A stretch of DNA of 64,000 nt from an uncultured Stenotrophomonas sp. (GCF_945952405.1 NZ_CAMFIA010000007.1:178262-242261); one strand, 5' to 3'; counted from the first letter of the stretch, positions 26,115 through 35,581 are shown. Translations and numbers: made by a program. Notes: generated by a model from the letters alone, not told the origin.

Positions 26115-26600
26115 ATGACCACCGTGCTCCTGAGCCTGGGCAGCAACGTCCAGCCCCGCCGCTACCTCCACGCCGCGGTGACGGCCCTGCGCGAGCGCTT
26201 CGGTGCGTTGCAGGTGTCGCCCGCCTACCGTACCGCCGCGGTCGGCTTCGATGGCCCGGCCTTCCTCAACAATGCGGTGGCGATCGAGACCGAGCTGCCG
26301 TTGCAGGAGCTGGATGACTGGCTGCATGCGCTGGAAGATGCGCATGGGCGTGATCGCAGCGGCCCGCGCTTCTCCGACCGCACCCTGGACATCGACGTGG
26401 TGTTCTATGGCGACCTGGTGGTGGAAGGCCCGGGCCACCTGCGCATCCCACGCCCGGAACTGAAGCATGCCTTCGTGCTGAAGCCGCTGGCGGACATCGC
26501 GCCGGACTTCATCGACCCGGTCAGCGGCCTGGACCTGGCCACGCTGTGGCGTGCGCACGCGCAGCATGGCGCGGCCTTCGAGGTGGTGGAGCTGGAATGA
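26115..26600 (+). CDS. folK: 2-amino-4-hydroxy-6-hydroxymethyldihydropteridine pyrophosphokinase
   Basis: 161 residues from ATG 26115, which places LLSLGSN at residue 5 as in other HPPKs. VSPAYRTAAVG, PAFLNNAV and RFSDRTLDIDVVFYGD carry the pterin-binding and magnesium-binding acidic residues (DIDVV). It transfers pyrophosphate from ATP to the pterin in folate synthesis. A pteridine reductase gene lies just downstream on the other strand, so pterin genes cluster here. Confidence 0.95.
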   Translation: MTTVLLSLGSNVQPRRYLHAAVTALRERFGALQVSPAYRTAAVGFDGPAFLNNAVAIETELPLQELDDWLHALEDAHGRDRSGPRFSDRTLDIDVVFYGDLVVEGPGHLRIPRPELKHAFVLKPLADIAPDFIDPVSGLDLATLWRAHAQHGAAFEVVELE

Positions 26601-26606
26601 CGAGGT

Positions 26607-26654
26607 TGCCGGCCAGCGGCCGGCACTGCCGGTAGTGCCGGCCGCTGGCCGGCA
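26607..26654. repeat. SMAG pair between folK and the pteridine reductase
   Basis: TGCCGGCCAGCGGCCGGCA at 26607-26625 and a GTAG-headed copy at 26632-26654 lie in inverted order between the two converging genes, filling nearly all of the 59-bp gap. Confidence 0.85.
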
Positions 26655-26659
26655 CCTTT

Positions 26660-27397
26660 TCAGCTGACCGTACGCCCGCCGTCCACGCGCAGGGTATGGC
26701 CGGTGACGAAGCTGGCCTCGGCCACCAGCCAGTACACCGCTTCGGCGATCTCCTCGACCGTGCCGATGCGGGCCAGTGGCGTGCGCGCCAGCAGTGCCTC
26801 GCGGGCGAAATCGTCCTTGCCCTGTTCCGGCCACAGGATCGCACCGGGGGCCACCGCATTGACCCGCACCTTGGGCGCCAGCTCCAGCGCCAGCGAGCGG
26901 GTGGCCATCTCCAGCGCGGCCTTGGCCATGGTGTAGGCGATGTGGTCACGCATCGGATCGGTGCCGTGCAGGTCGGTCAGGTTGACGATGCAGCCCTGCT
27001 GGCGGCGCAGGTACGGGGCTGCCGCCTGTGACAGCAGCAGCGGCGCGCGTGCGTTGACCGCATACAGCTCGTCCATTGCCTCGGCGGTGACCTGGCCGAG
27101 CGGGGTGGGGAAGAAGTTGGAGGCATTGTTGACCAGCGCATCCAGGCGGCCGAAGTGCGAGATGGCCTGTTCCACCAGGTCGGGCAGGGCGTCGGCGTCG
27201 CGCAGGTCGGCCTGCAGGGCCAGCACGCTGCCGGGGCGCACGTTGTCGAAATCGAACGCAGCCTGCTGCAGCTCGGCGCTGGAGGTATTCGCGTGCAGCA
27301 CCACGGACCAGCCGCAGGCGTGGAACTGGCGGGCAATGGCCGCGCCGATCCGGCGCGCGCTGCCGGTGATCAGGACCACGGGGTGGGTGTCGCTCAT
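26660..27397 (-). CDS. folM: Pteridine reductase (FolM/PTR1-type SDR)
   Basis: 245 residues, short-chain dehydrogenase. The cofactor motif is TGSARRIG rather than TGxxxGIG; an Arg at this place is typical of NADPH-dependent pteridine reductases. NNASNF, a catalytic D-L-H segment (LTDLHGTDP) and YTMAK (Tyr, Lys) are present. FolM reduces dihydromonapterin or dihydrofolate. Closeness to folK supports pterin metabolism. It starts 60 bp from the divergent MidA-like gene. Confidence 0.88.
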   Translation of the reverse strand: MSDTHPVVLITGSARRIGAAIARQFHACGWSVVLHANTSSAELQQAAFDFDNVRPGSVLALQADLRDADALPDLVEQAISHFGRLDALVNNASNFFPTPLGQVTAEAMDELYAVNARAPLLLSQAAAPYLRRQQGCIVNLTDLHGTDPMRDHIAYTMAKAALEMATRSLALELAPKVRVNAVAPGAILWPEQGKDDFAREALLARTPLARIGTVEEIAEAVYWLVAEASFVTGHTLRVDGGRTVS

Positions 27398-27456
27398 CGA
27401 GGGTCCTCCAAGGCTCGGCTATCCTGTGCACCATTGTCACCGCATTCGAAGACGCC

Positions 27457-28641
27457 ATGCAGCCCACCTTCCCCCTGCCCGAAGCCGATGCCCTGGCCCA
27501 CAGCGACCAGCTGGCCGCCGCCCTGCGTGCCGAAATCCTTGCACAGGGCGGGGCGATGCCGTTCTCGCGGTTCATGGAACTGTGCCTGTACACCCCCGGG
27601 TGGGGCTACTACAGCGCCGGCGCCAGCAAGTTCGGTGGCAGCGGTGACTTCACCACCGCGCCCGAGCTCGGCAGCCTGTTTGCCGGCAGCGTGGCCCATG
27701 CGCTGGCGCCGGTATTCGCCCAGCTGGGTGCGCAGGCGCGGATGCTGGAGCTGGGCGGCGGTACCGGCGCCTTCGCCGAGGCGGTGCTGCTGCGCCTGGC
27801 CGAGCTGGACGCACTGCCATCGCGCTACGCCATCCTTGAACCCAGCGCCGACCTGCGCGAGCGTCAGCAGCAGCGCCTGCAGCAGAACCTGCCGGCCGAA
27901 CTGGCCGCGCGCGTGGACTGGGTCGACCGCCCGTTCGAAGAGGACTGGGAGGGCGTGGTGTTCGCCAACGAGGTGATCGACGCGCTGCCGACCCCGCGCT
28001 TCCTGATCAGCGAGGGCGAGGTCTACGAGGAAACCGTGGAGCTGGATGCCGAAGGCAACTTCATCCGCGGCGCGCAGCCGGCCGACATCCTGCTCAACGG
28101 TGCGGTACGCCATATCGAGCGCTACCTGGAGAAGCCCTTCGCTGACGGCTACCGTTCCGAAGTGCTGCCGCAGCTGCCGTACTGGCTGCAGGCCGTGGCC
28201 GGCGGCCTGCAGCGCGGCGCGATGCTGTTCGTCGACTACGGCTACAGCCGCGGCGAGTTCTACCAGCACGATCGTGACGATGGCACGGTGCGCGCGTTCT
28301 ACCGCCATCACGTGCACAACGACGTGCATCGCTGGCCAGGCCTGCAGGACATCACCGCATCGGTGGATTTCACCGCGATGGCCGAGGCCGGCGCGCACGG
28401 CGGCTTCGAGCTGGCCGGCTACTGCAGCCAGGCCAGCTTCCTGCTTGGAAACGGGCTGGACCAGGTACTGATGCTGGCCGAGGAACGTACCGATGAGGTC
28501 GGCCGCATCCAGCTGCGCGACCAGGTGAAGAAGCTGACCTTGCCGACCGAGATGGGCGAGCGTTTCCAGGCGATCGGCCTGCAGCGCGGCGTCGATTTCG
28601 AGCCGGCGTTCGAGCTGGGTGACCTGAGCTGGCGCCTGTGA
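27457..28641 (+). CDS. MidA-type SAM-dependent methyltransferase (DUF185)
   Basis: 394 residues. FMELCLYTPGWGYYS and GDFTTAPELGSLFAG are signatures of the DUF185/NDUFAF7 family. MLELGGGTGAFAE is the SAM-binding loop, and EVIDALPTPRF and LFVDYGYSRGEFY follow. The mitochondrial relative methylates an arginine of a complex I subunit. A similar arginine methyltransferase role is likely but unproven in bacteria. Confidence 0.9.
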   Translation: MQPTFPLPEADALAHSDQLAAALRAEILAQGGAMPFSRFMELCLYTPGWGYYSAGASKFGGSGDFTTAPELGSLFAGSVAHALAPVFAQLGAQARMLELGGGTGAFAEAVLLRLAELDALPSRYAILEPSADLRERQQQRLQQNLPAELAARVDWVDRPFEEDWEGVVFANEVIDALPTPRFLISEGEVYEETVELDAEGNFIRGAQPADILLNGAVRHIERYLEKPFADGYRSEVLPQLPYWLQAVAGGLQRGAMLFVDYGYSRGEFYQHDRDDGTVRAFYRHHVHNDVHRWPGLQDITASVDFTAMAEAGAHGGFELAGYCSQASFLLGNGLDQVLMLAEERTDEVGRIQLRDQVKKLTLPTEMGERFQAIGLQRGVDFEPAFELGDLSWRL

Positions 28642-28655
28642 ACCCTGGAGTGCCG

Positions 28656-29030
28656 ATGATCAAGCCGCTGCGGCGGCCGCGCCTGTGGAGCGTGTTGTGG
28701 GCGCTGGCGGTGCTGCTGGTGATCGTGGTCTGCCTGATCCCGCCACCGCCGATCCCGCTGCCGGAAAACAGTGACAAGGGCGAGCACTTCCTTGCCTACT
28801 TCATCCTGGCCGGCAGCGCGGTGCAGCTGTTCCGGCGCGGGCGGCCGCTGCTGTGGGTGGGCGTGGGCCTGGTGCTGATGGGCATCGGCATCGAGTTCGC
28901 GCAGGGCGCACTGACCAGCAACCGCACGGCGGATCCGATGGATGCGATCGCCAACACGATCGGCGTGCTGGCCGGCATGGCCACGGCACTGACCCCGCTG
29001 CGCGATCTGCTGCTGCGCTGGCGCGGCTGA
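28656..29030 (+). CDS. VanZ-like membrane protein
   Basis: 124 residues with four predicted membrane spans. The pattern DKGEHFLAYFILAG in the first loop, then GIGIEFAQG and DPMDAIANTIGVLAG, is that of the VanZ-like family. ATG 28656 has GGAGT upstream and is preferred over GTG 28638, which overlaps the previous stop. The function in non-vancomycin-resistant bacteria is unknown. Confidence 0.85.
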   Translation: MIKPLRRPRLWSVLWALAVLLVIVVCLIPPPPIPLPENSDKGEHFLAYFILAGSAVQLFRRGRPLLWVGVGLVLMGIGIEFAQGALTSNRTADPMDAIANTIGVLAGMATALTPLRDLLLRWRG

Positions 29031-29035
29031 GAGCG

Positions 29036-29144
29036 TGCCACCCAGGTTGGCACCTACCCGTAGATCCACGCCACGCGTGGATGGGGCCGGGAGGTGCCGA
29101 CCCACGCCGGCACCTCCACCACCACCAGGCACGGCCTGGTGTTA
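29036..29144. repeat. Hairpin cluster between VanZ-like gene and hexosaminidase
   Basis: Three palindromes sit in about 110 bp between converging genes: a GTAG-headed SMAG (GTAGATCCACG-CCA-CGCGTGGAT) at 29060-29082, GGAGGTGCCG/CCGGCACCTCC at 29090-29117, and ACCAGGCACGGCCTGGT next to the hexosaminidase stop. The last is placed to end that transcript. Confidence 0.7.
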
Positions 29145-31496
29145 CTTCAGCGTGACCTCGTCCAGCACCCACATCGCCGGCCGCGTGTCACCGGTGAAGT
29201 TGATGCACAGGTCCGCGTTGCCCTGCGCGCTCTTCGGCAGCGTTGCCCGCAGCGTCACGAAGCCATCGGCATCGGGCTGGGCCGGCAGCGGAACCTCGGC
29301 CAGCACCTTGCCGCTGCAGTCACCGCGGCGGATCAGCATCTCGCCGTGCGCACGCCGGGCCTTCTCGAAGCGGCGCTTGGGTTCGTCATGGGCAAGCTGG
29401 AAGTAGTACGGAATGCGGCCGGCACGGACTTCCACGCTGCCGATGCCGTCCAGCTGTGCCTGCGGCCAGCGCCAGCACGGTTGGAAGATGTCGACGTTGA
29501 ACACCGCGCGCGTTGCTTCGCGCGGGCCATCGTCTTCCAGGCGCAGCACCAGGCCTTTCTTGCCCACGCAGCTGAGCAGTTCATCGCTACGGCGGCTGAG
29601 CAGCGACTGCGCGGTGAATGCTGCCAGGGTCGGCCTCGCGGCCAGCATCTGGCCCTGGTAGAACGCGGCGGCCTGCACGGTGGCCGGTAGCGTCTCGGTC
29701 AGCGGGTGCTGGTACAGCGGCGACTGTGCAGTCACCGGCTGGCCACCGGTGCTGTAACGCACCTCATAGCCGAGCGGATTGGCCAGCGACACGGTGACCG
29801 TGTTGGCCGCGCGGTTGTCGCTGTAGTCCACGCCCACCTCAAACGGGGTCTGCGCGTAAGCCAGGCCCCAGGCCCGGTAGCGCTGCAACTGCGCCGGCAG
29901 GCGTGCGAGGAAATCGCGGAAGTCGCGATGTTCCGGCGTGCTCCAGCCGGTCTCGGCCACCGCCGCCAGGCGCGGGAACAGGTTGTGCTGCAGGCGTGCG
30001 TAGCTGCGCGTGTGCTCGGTGAACATGTTGGCCTGCAGGCCGAGGATGTGCCCGCGCTTGTCCGCGGCCAGTTCCGCCGGCACCGGTTCGAAGTTGTACA
30101 GCTTGCCGAGGTTGACCTGGGTCGGGCGGCCCGGCGGTTCATTCGGCGAGGCCGTCTGCAGGTAATCCAGGTACAGGTAGCCGACCGGCGACATGATCAC
30201 GTCGTGGCCGGCGCTGGCGGCGGCCAGGCCACCTTCGGTGCCCTGCCACGACATCACCGTGGCCTGCGGCGGCAGTCCGCCTTCGAGGATCTCGTCCCAG
30301 CCGATCAGGCGCCGGTCGTGTTCCTCCAGGAACGTCTCCAGGCGCTTGATGATGTGGCTCTGCATGGCCATCTCATTCTTGAGGCCCAGCGCACGCATGC
30401 GCTGCTGCACCTGCCTGGAGGCCTCCCACTGGTCCTTTACCGCCTCGTCGCCGCCCACATGCACGTACTTGGCCGGGAACAGTTCGATCACTTCTTCCAG
30501 CACGTTCTCGAGGAAGGTGACGGTGTTGTCTTCAACGTTGAACAGGTTCGGGAACACGCCCCATTCGCTGACCGGCTTCAGCGGCGTGTCGATCGTGCCC
30601 AGTTCCGGATACGCGGCGATCGCCGCGGTGGCGTGGCCGGGTACGTCGATTTCCGGGATCACCTGGATATGCAGCCTGGCTGCATAGGCGATCACCTCGC
30701 GGATCTGCGCCTGCGTGTAGAAGCCGCAGTACGGGTGCTCCTGGCCGGTGACCGGATCGATGCCACCGTCGCCGGCCGGCAGGCGGCAGCTGCCCACTTC
30801 GGTCAGCTTCGGGTAGCGCTTGATCTCCATGCGCCAGCCCTGGTCATCGGTCAGGTGCCAATGGAAGGTATTGAGCTTGTGCGCGGCCATTGCATCGAGC
30901 ACGCGCTTGATCTCGTCCAGGCTCTGGAAATGCCGCGCCGAGTCGAGCATGAAACCACGCCAGCTGAAGCGCGGCGCGTCCTGGATCTGCACCGCCGGCA
31001 GGACGCCGTTGCTGCCGCCGGTGGCGAGCTGGGCCAGGGTGGTCGCGCCGTAGAACAGGCCGGTCTCGTTGCCGGCCTGCACCAGCACGCCCTGCGCGGT
31101 GCTTTCCAGGGTGTAGCTTTCACCACTGTCGCGGAAGGTCGGGACGATCTCGAAGCGGATGCCCGCGCTTCGCTGCGAGGCCTTGCCCGTGGCCAGTGAC
31201 AGGCGCGGGCCGCCGCTGCGGGCCAGCAGGTCGGCGAACTGGGTGGCGACCCGCTGCGCGGCTTCGCCTTCGGCCTGCAGCACGGTATCGCTGCGTACAG
31301 TGATGCCGTTGCCCTGGCCGGCCTGCACGCTGGCAGGGGCCGGAATCAGCATCAGGCTGCCGGCGCGCAGCTGCGGGCCGGGTGCTTCGGCGGCGGGTGT
31401 GGGATCGGCGGCGAGTGCCGGCGTGGCCGGCAGCAGGGCCAGCAGGCTGCCCAGCAGCACGGCGCTGCGCATCCTGGCGCGGGAAGGCTTGACCAT
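29142..31496 (-). CDS. Beta-N-acetylhexosaminidase, GH20
   Basis: 784 residues. Signal peptide cleaved near ALA-A. N-terminal GH20b domain (about 45-165), then the GH20 TIM barrel (about 170-520) with catalytic pair D350-E351 in HVGGDEAV and WHLTDDQGWRMEIKRYP. The C-terminal 200 residues form additional beta domains. It removes terminal GlcNAc from chito-oligosaccharides or glycans in the periplasm or outside. A terminator sits between it and the TonB-dependent receptor upstream, so it may have its own promoter or depend on readthrough. Confidence 0.95.
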   Translation of the reverse strand: MVKPSRARMRSAVLLGSLLALLPATPALAADPTPAAEAPGPQLRAGSLMLIPAPASVQAGQGNGITVRSDTVLQAEGEAAQRVATQFADLLARSGGPRLSLATGKASQRSAGIRFEIVPTFRDSGESYTLESTAQGVLVQAGNETGLFYGATTLAQLATGGSNGVLPAVQIQDAPRFSWRGFMLDSARHFQSLDEIKRVLDAMAAHKLNTFHWHLTDDQGWRMEIKRYPKLTEVGSCRLPAGDGGIDPVTGQEHPYCGFYTQAQIREVIAYAARLHIQVIPEIDVPGHATAAIAAYPELGTIDTPLKPVSEWGVFPNLFNVEDNTVTFLENVLEEVIELFPAKYVHVGGDEAVKDQWEASRQVQQRMRALGLKNEMAMQSHIIKRLETFLEEHDRRLIGWDEILEGGLPPQATVMSWQGTEGGLAAASAGHDVIMSPVGYLYLDYLQTASPNEPPGRPTQVNLGKLYNFEPVPAELAADKRGHILGLQANMFTEHTRSYARLQHNLFPRLAAVAETGWSTPEHRDFRDFLARLPAQLQRYRAWGLAYAQTPFEVGVDYSDNRAANTVTVSLANPLGYEVRYSTGGQPVTAQSPLYQHPLTETLPATVQAAAFYQGQMLAARPTLAAFTAQSLLSRRSDELLSCVGKKGLVLRLEDDGPREATRAVFNVDIFQPCWRWPQAQLDGIGSVEVRAGRIPYYFQLAHDEPKRRFEKARRAHGEMLIRRGDCSGKVLAEVPLPAQPDADGFVTLRATLPKSAQGNADLCINFTGDTRPAMWVLDEVTLK

Positions 31497-31537
31497 CGGA
31501 ACGACTCCTTGGAACGGTGCGATGAACGCTATACATG

Positions 31538-31572
31538 AAAAACGCCGGGCCCGGAATGACCCAGGCCCGGCG
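31538..31572 (-). terminator. Intrinsic terminator after the GlcNAc-locus TonB receptor
   Basis: On the minus strand a 9-bp stem CGCCGGGCC/GGCCCGGCG (64-72 and 43-51 of the 31500s) is followed by TTTTT. It lies 36 bp behind the receptor stop and only about 40 bp before the hexosaminidase start, so it can reduce expression of the enzyme relative to the receptor. Confidence 0.9.
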
Positions 31573-31607
31573 TGCGTGCACGACTCGGCGATGTTGCCGC
31601 CGCTGGA

Positions 31608-34331
31608 TCAGTACTTGAAGCGGAAGTTCAGGTAGTACTGGCGACCGTTGCTGTAGAACGAGGTCGGGGTAGCCGCGCTCTGGTAGTACTTGTAGGTCGG
31701 GTTGTTGAGGTTCAGCGCATCGAAGCTGACGCTCATCCAGTCGGTGGCCTTGTAGCTCAGCGATACCGACAGGGTGCCGAACGCATCCTGGTAGTACGGG
31801 TTGGCGCCGGACAGGCCGATCAGGAACGACGAGCGGCGGGTGTAGCTGACGCGTGCGCCGAAGGTGTCGTTCTCGAAGTAGGCACCCACGTTGTAGGTGT
31901 TCTTCGAGGTGCCGAGCAGGTTGTGGCTGCCGTCGGCCCAGGTGTGCGAGGTGCTGCCATCGGCGTAGGTGTAGTTGGCGTTGACGCCGAAGTATTCGCC
32001 GATCGGCTGCTCGTACGCCACTTCCATGCCGGTGACCTTGCCGTCGGCGTTGACCGGCACCGAGACCTGGTAGGCCTCCAGCTGGTGGGTCAGTTCGCTG
32101 AACAGCATCTGGGTCTGGGTGCCGAAGGCCACGTAGTCCTTCAGGTTCATCGAGTACGCACCGACCGACAACAGGCCGCGCGGCATGAAGTACCACTCGA
32201 CGTTGGCGTCGAAGTTGGTCGACAGCACCGGCTTCAGCTTCGGATTGCCGCCGCCACCGGTCTTGTTCAGGTCCGATCCCCAGGTCGAAGCGCCCAGCGC
32301 CGAGAAGTCCGGCAGGGTCTGGGTCTGCGACGCAGCGAAGCGGAACACCAGGTCATCGGCCAGATCGAACTTCAGGTTCGCGCTGGGCAGGATGCGGTCG
32401 TGCTTGTTGTCGAACGACAGCGACTTCCACATGCCGAACAGGCTGCTGACGTCGGCATTGGCTGCGTCGGTGACCGCCTGGTAGGTGTTGATGTCCTGCT
32501 TGATGTTGACGTAGCGCAGGCCGACGTTGCCGCTCCAGCGGTCGCCGCTGAAGTTGGCCTGCACGTAGCCGGCGAAGTTCTTCTCGGCGACCTTCCACTC
32601 GGCGCCGTAGTTGTGGCGGCCGGTCGGGCCGTCATTGCCGGACAGCCAGGTGGAGTTGTTGATCACCGCATCCTTCAGCGCACCCGGGGTGAAGTACCAC
32701 AGGTCGCGCGGGAAGTTGCCGCCGATGCTGCTGGCGAATCCACCCGGGAAGCCGGCGGTCGCACCATTCTTCAGCGCATCCCAGATCGCACCCGGGGTGG
32801 CGCCTTCCGGCGACTTGGCTTCGCGCTTGTGGTCGGCGAAGCGGGCACCGAAGTCGATCGAGTTCAGTGCGCCGGCGTCGCTGAAGTACTGGTTGAAGTC
32901 GACGTTGACCCACTTTTCCTTGTCGATCGCGGTGACCTGCTGGTTGCCCCAGGTGCCGAAGTCGGTCACGCCGCTCGGGCTGATGTTGCCGCCGACGTTC
33001 CAGTCGATCGGCGAACCATTGCCGTGGGTGGCCCAGGTCGCGCCGCCACCACGGGCCAGGTTGACCTCGGCGATGTACTGGCGCGGCGTATCGCCGGTGC
33101 CCTTGGTGCTGCCGGCCTGGAACTTCATGCCCAGGCTGTCGCTGATCTGCCAGTCGGCATCGAAGGTGATGTAGTTGGTCTTCGCCTTCGACTCGCGGTA
33201 GATCATGTCGTACACCGCGTAGTCGCGGTCGGCCTGGCCAGCGAAGGTGGCATTGGTCAGCACGCCATCCTTGACCACGTAGCCCGGGTTCGGGGCCTGG
33301 CCGGGGATCAGCTGCTTGCTGACCACGCCGGTCACCGGGTCCTTCACTTCGATGGTGCGGTCATTGAGGATGCGGCCGCCCCACAGCATGAAGTTGCGGT
33401 TGTAGTTGTTCGCCTTCAGTTCCGAGCTGAAGCCTTCCAGGCCCAGGGTCAGGTTGTCCATCGGCTTGAACTGCAGCGAGATCAGGCCGCCCTTGCGCTC
33501 GCGGGTCTGCTCGAACAGGGTCGAGCCCAGCAGGCCCGGCGCATACACGCCGGCCAGGTCCGGGTGGGACTGGGCAACGGTGCCGGTCGGGTCGATCTTG
33601 AAGAAGCCGCCCGGGATTTCCTGCGCTTCGCGGCGCAGCTCGCGCTTCTGGCTGAAGGCCTGCACCATCACGCCGAAGGTGTTGGCATCATTCTTGTAGT
33701 TGAACAGCGCCGACAGCTGCGGATCATTCGACTTGGCCTGGTCCGAGCGCACCGCGCCGATCGAGGCTTCCGCCGAGATCTGCTTGGAGAACTCCAGCGG
33801 CTTGCGGGTGAGGATGTTGACGGTACCGGTGGTGCCGCCGTCCTGCAGCTTGGCCTGCGAGGACTTGTTCACTTCCACCGAGCGCACCAGTTCCGACGGC
33901 AGCAGCGCATAGCTGACGCTGCGGCCGACGTTGTTGCCCTGGCTGAGCACGAACCAGTCGGCCGAACCGACGGTGTGGCCGTTGATCAGGGTCTGGGTCA
34001 GGCTCGGGCTGGTGCCACGCAGGCTGACACGGTCGGCTTCATCGAAGCCGCCTTCGTCGGCGCTGGACGAGCTGATGTTCACGCCCGGCAGGCGCTGCAG
34101 GGTGTCGGCGACGTTGTGCGCGGGCAGCTTGCCCACGTCTTCGGCGGTGACCACTTCCACGCGCGCGTTGGCTTCGCGCTTGGTGTCCAGCGATTTTTCC
34201 ATCGAGCCACGGATACCGGTGACCTGCACGGTGTCGAGGTCGGTGGCGTTCTGGCTGGCCTGCTGCGCGTGCGCACTGAAGGCGATGCAGCTGACGATGG
34301 CGGCCGAAAGCAGGGTCTTGCGGGTGTTCAT
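31608..34331 (-). CDS. TonB-dependent receptor of the GlcNAc locus
   Basis: 907 residues from ATG 34331, which has GAGGAGA upstream and starts a signal peptide cleaved after AHA-Q. The plug has VEVVTAEDVGKLPAHNVADTLQRLPG, typical of the Xanthomonas/Caulobacter TonB receptor subgroup for carbohydrates, and the barrel ends in an aromatic residue (FRFKY). Location between a Glk-family kinase and a GH20 hexosaminidase, opposite nagP, implies uptake of GlcNAc oligomers. The substrate is inferred from context. Confidence 0.92.
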   Translation of the reverse strand: MNTRKTLLSAAIVSCIAFSAHAQQASQNATDLDTVQVTGIRGSMEKSLDTKREANARVEVVTAEDVGKLPAHNVADTLQRLPGVNISSSSADEGGFDEADRVSLRGTSPSLTQTLINGHTVGSADWFVLSQGNNVGRSVSYALLPSELVRSVEVNKSSQAKLQDGGTTGTVNILTRKPLEFSKQISAEASIGAVRSDQAKSNDPQLSALFNYKNDANTFGVMVQAFSQKRELRREAQEIPGGFFKIDPTGTVAQSHPDLAGVYAPGLLGSTLFEQTRERKGGLISLQFKPMDNLTLGLEGFSSELKANNYNRNFMLWGGRILNDRTIEVKDPVTGVVSKQLIPGQAPNPGYVVKDGVLTNATFAGQADRDYAVYDMIYRESKAKTNYITFDADWQISDSLGMKFQAGSTKGTGDTPRQYIAEVNLARGGGATWATHGNGSPIDWNVGGNISPSGVTDFGTWGNQQVTAIDKEKWVNVDFNQYFSDAGALNSIDFGARFADHKREAKSPEGATPGAIWDALKNGATAGFPGGFASSIGGNFPRDLWYFTPGALKDAVINNSTWLSGNDGPTGRHNYGAEWKVAEKNFAGYVQANFSGDRWSGNVGLRYVNIKQDINTYQAVTDAANADVSSLFGMWKSLSFDNKHDRILPSANLKFDLADDLVFRFAASQTQTLPDFSALGASTWGSDLNKTGGGGNPKLKPVLSTNFDANVEWYFMPRGLLSVGAYSMNLKDYVAFGTQTQMLFSELTHQLEAYQVSVPVNADGKVTGMEVAYEQPIGEYFGVNANYTYADGSTSHTWADGSHNLLGTSKNTYNVGAYFENDTFGARVSYTRRSSFLIGLSGANPYYQDAFGTLSVSLSYKATDWMSVSFDALNLNNPTYKYYQSAATPTSFYSNGRQYYLNFRFKY

Positions 34332-34474
34332 GATGTCTCTCCTCATCACTCGATTGGATGCCGGCGGCGGTGTTCGGTTACGGTTGCGATGACATGCGCG
34401 GGGCGGCGGCGAAGTCCCGTGCGTTGGCGTGCCACGTACTGCGTGCTGCGATTGCGTTGAAGCCTGTTGCGGTG

Positions 34475-35494
34475 TCAGGCGGCCGACTGCTGCTGCAGGT
34501 ACCAGCTGGCAGCACCGACCACGCCCAGCTGGCCGTGCTCGACGACCTTCACCGGGATGCGTGCCAGCGCTTCGCCCATCGGCCCCTTCTGCAGGTAGCG
34601 TTCGACGAAGGTGCTGGCGTGCAGGTATTCGCGGATCTGCGGCAGGATGCCGCCGGCCAGGTAGACGCCACCGTGGGCGCCGTAGAACAGGGCCATGTCG
34701 CCGATGGTGCTGCCGAGCAGGCCGCAGAACACATCCAGCGCCTGGCGTGCATGCGCATCGGTGTCGGCCATGGCCGCGGCGGTCACCGCATCCGGGCTGG
34801 CCAGCGTCGGCGCCTGCCCCTGCAGCGCGCATACCGCGCGGTACAGGTTCATCAGGCCCGGGCCGGAGATCGCATGCTCGATCGACACGTGGGCGCGGTC
34901 GCGCTGCATGTGGCGGACGATGGCCATTTCCAGTTCGGTGCTGGCCGCCAGGGTCGGCTGGCCGGCTTCGGTCGGCAGTACCACCGGGCCGTGCGCGGTG
35001 GGGATCCACAGCGCGGCGCCGAGGCCGGTGCCGGGGCCGACCACCAGGGTCGGGCCGCGTGCCGCGGTGTCCGGCCCGCACAGGTGCAGCACGCCACTGG
35101 CGTCCACCTGCGCGGCGGCGTAGGCCACCGCTTCGAAGTCATTGACGATGTAGACCCGCTGCAGGCCGACGTCGGCCTCGACCTGGCGGGCCGACAGCGG
35201 CCACGGCAGGTTGGCGGTGATCACCGTGCCGTCCTCGCGGGCATAGCCGGCGCTGGCGACCACGCAGTGCGTGGGGCGCGGGCCTTCACCCAGGAAGTCG
35301 GACAGGATCGCGCTGAGGCCGGCATGGTCGGCGTTGCGGTACTTGCGGTATTCCAGCACCTGCACCGGATGGGCGGCATCACCGCTGGCCTGGACCCGGG
35401 CCACGCGCACATGGGTGCCACCAACGTCGGCGGCCAGGAACGAGGGCGCGACTCGGGACAGGACATGGGCCGGGGCGGGGTGGCTGGCGGTCAC
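34475..35494 (-). CDS. glk: Glucokinase-family hexose kinase, probable GlcNAc-locus kinase
   Basis: 339 residues from GTG 35494, which has AGGAG six bases upstream; the frame runs on to 35614 but that part is Pro/Ser-rich and covers the operator region. FLAADVGGTHVRVARV is the phosphate-1 motif; GPGTGLGAALW and AAAQVDASG follow the Glk (not ROK) family. NagP is not a PTS permease, so imported GlcNAc needs a kinase before NagA, and this is the only sugar kinase here. Glucose may still be its main substrate. Confidence 0.88.
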   Translation of the reverse strand: MTASHPAPAHVLSRVAPSFLAADVGGTHVRVARVQASGDAAHPVQVLEYRKYRNADHAGLSAILSDFLGEGPRPTHCVVASAGYAREDGTVITANLPWPLSARQVEADVGLQRVYIVNDFEAVAYAAAQVDASGVLHLCGPDTAARGPTLVVGPGTGLGAALWIPTAHGPVVLPTEAGQPTLAASTELEMAIVRHMQRDRAHVSIEHAISGPGLMNLYRAVCALQGQAPTLASPDAVTAAAMADTDAHARQALDVFCGLLGSTIGDMALFYGAHGGVYLAGGILPQIREYLHASTFVERYLQKGPMGEALARIPVKVVEHGQLGVVGAASWYLQQQSAA

Positions 35495-35566
35495 GCGGGC
35501 TCCTGCTGCAGGTGGGGCCGGACCCGGGATCGGGGGCGGCGATTGGGGCGGAGTCTGTAACCGCGC

Positions 35567-35581
35567 TGACAACGATGTCAA
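35567..35581. promoter_or_regulatory. Operator-like palindrome over the glk -35 box
   Basis: TGACAACGATGTCA (35567-35580) is a CG-centred near-palindrome of the type bound by LacI-family regulators. On the minus strand it overlaps a perfect -35 TTGACA (35581-35576) of a probable glk promoter, with a weak -10 about 16 bases on. A regulator bound here would block the - strand operon. A second inverted repeat TTCGTTGC/GCAACGAA lies at 35597-35618. Confidence 0.6.
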
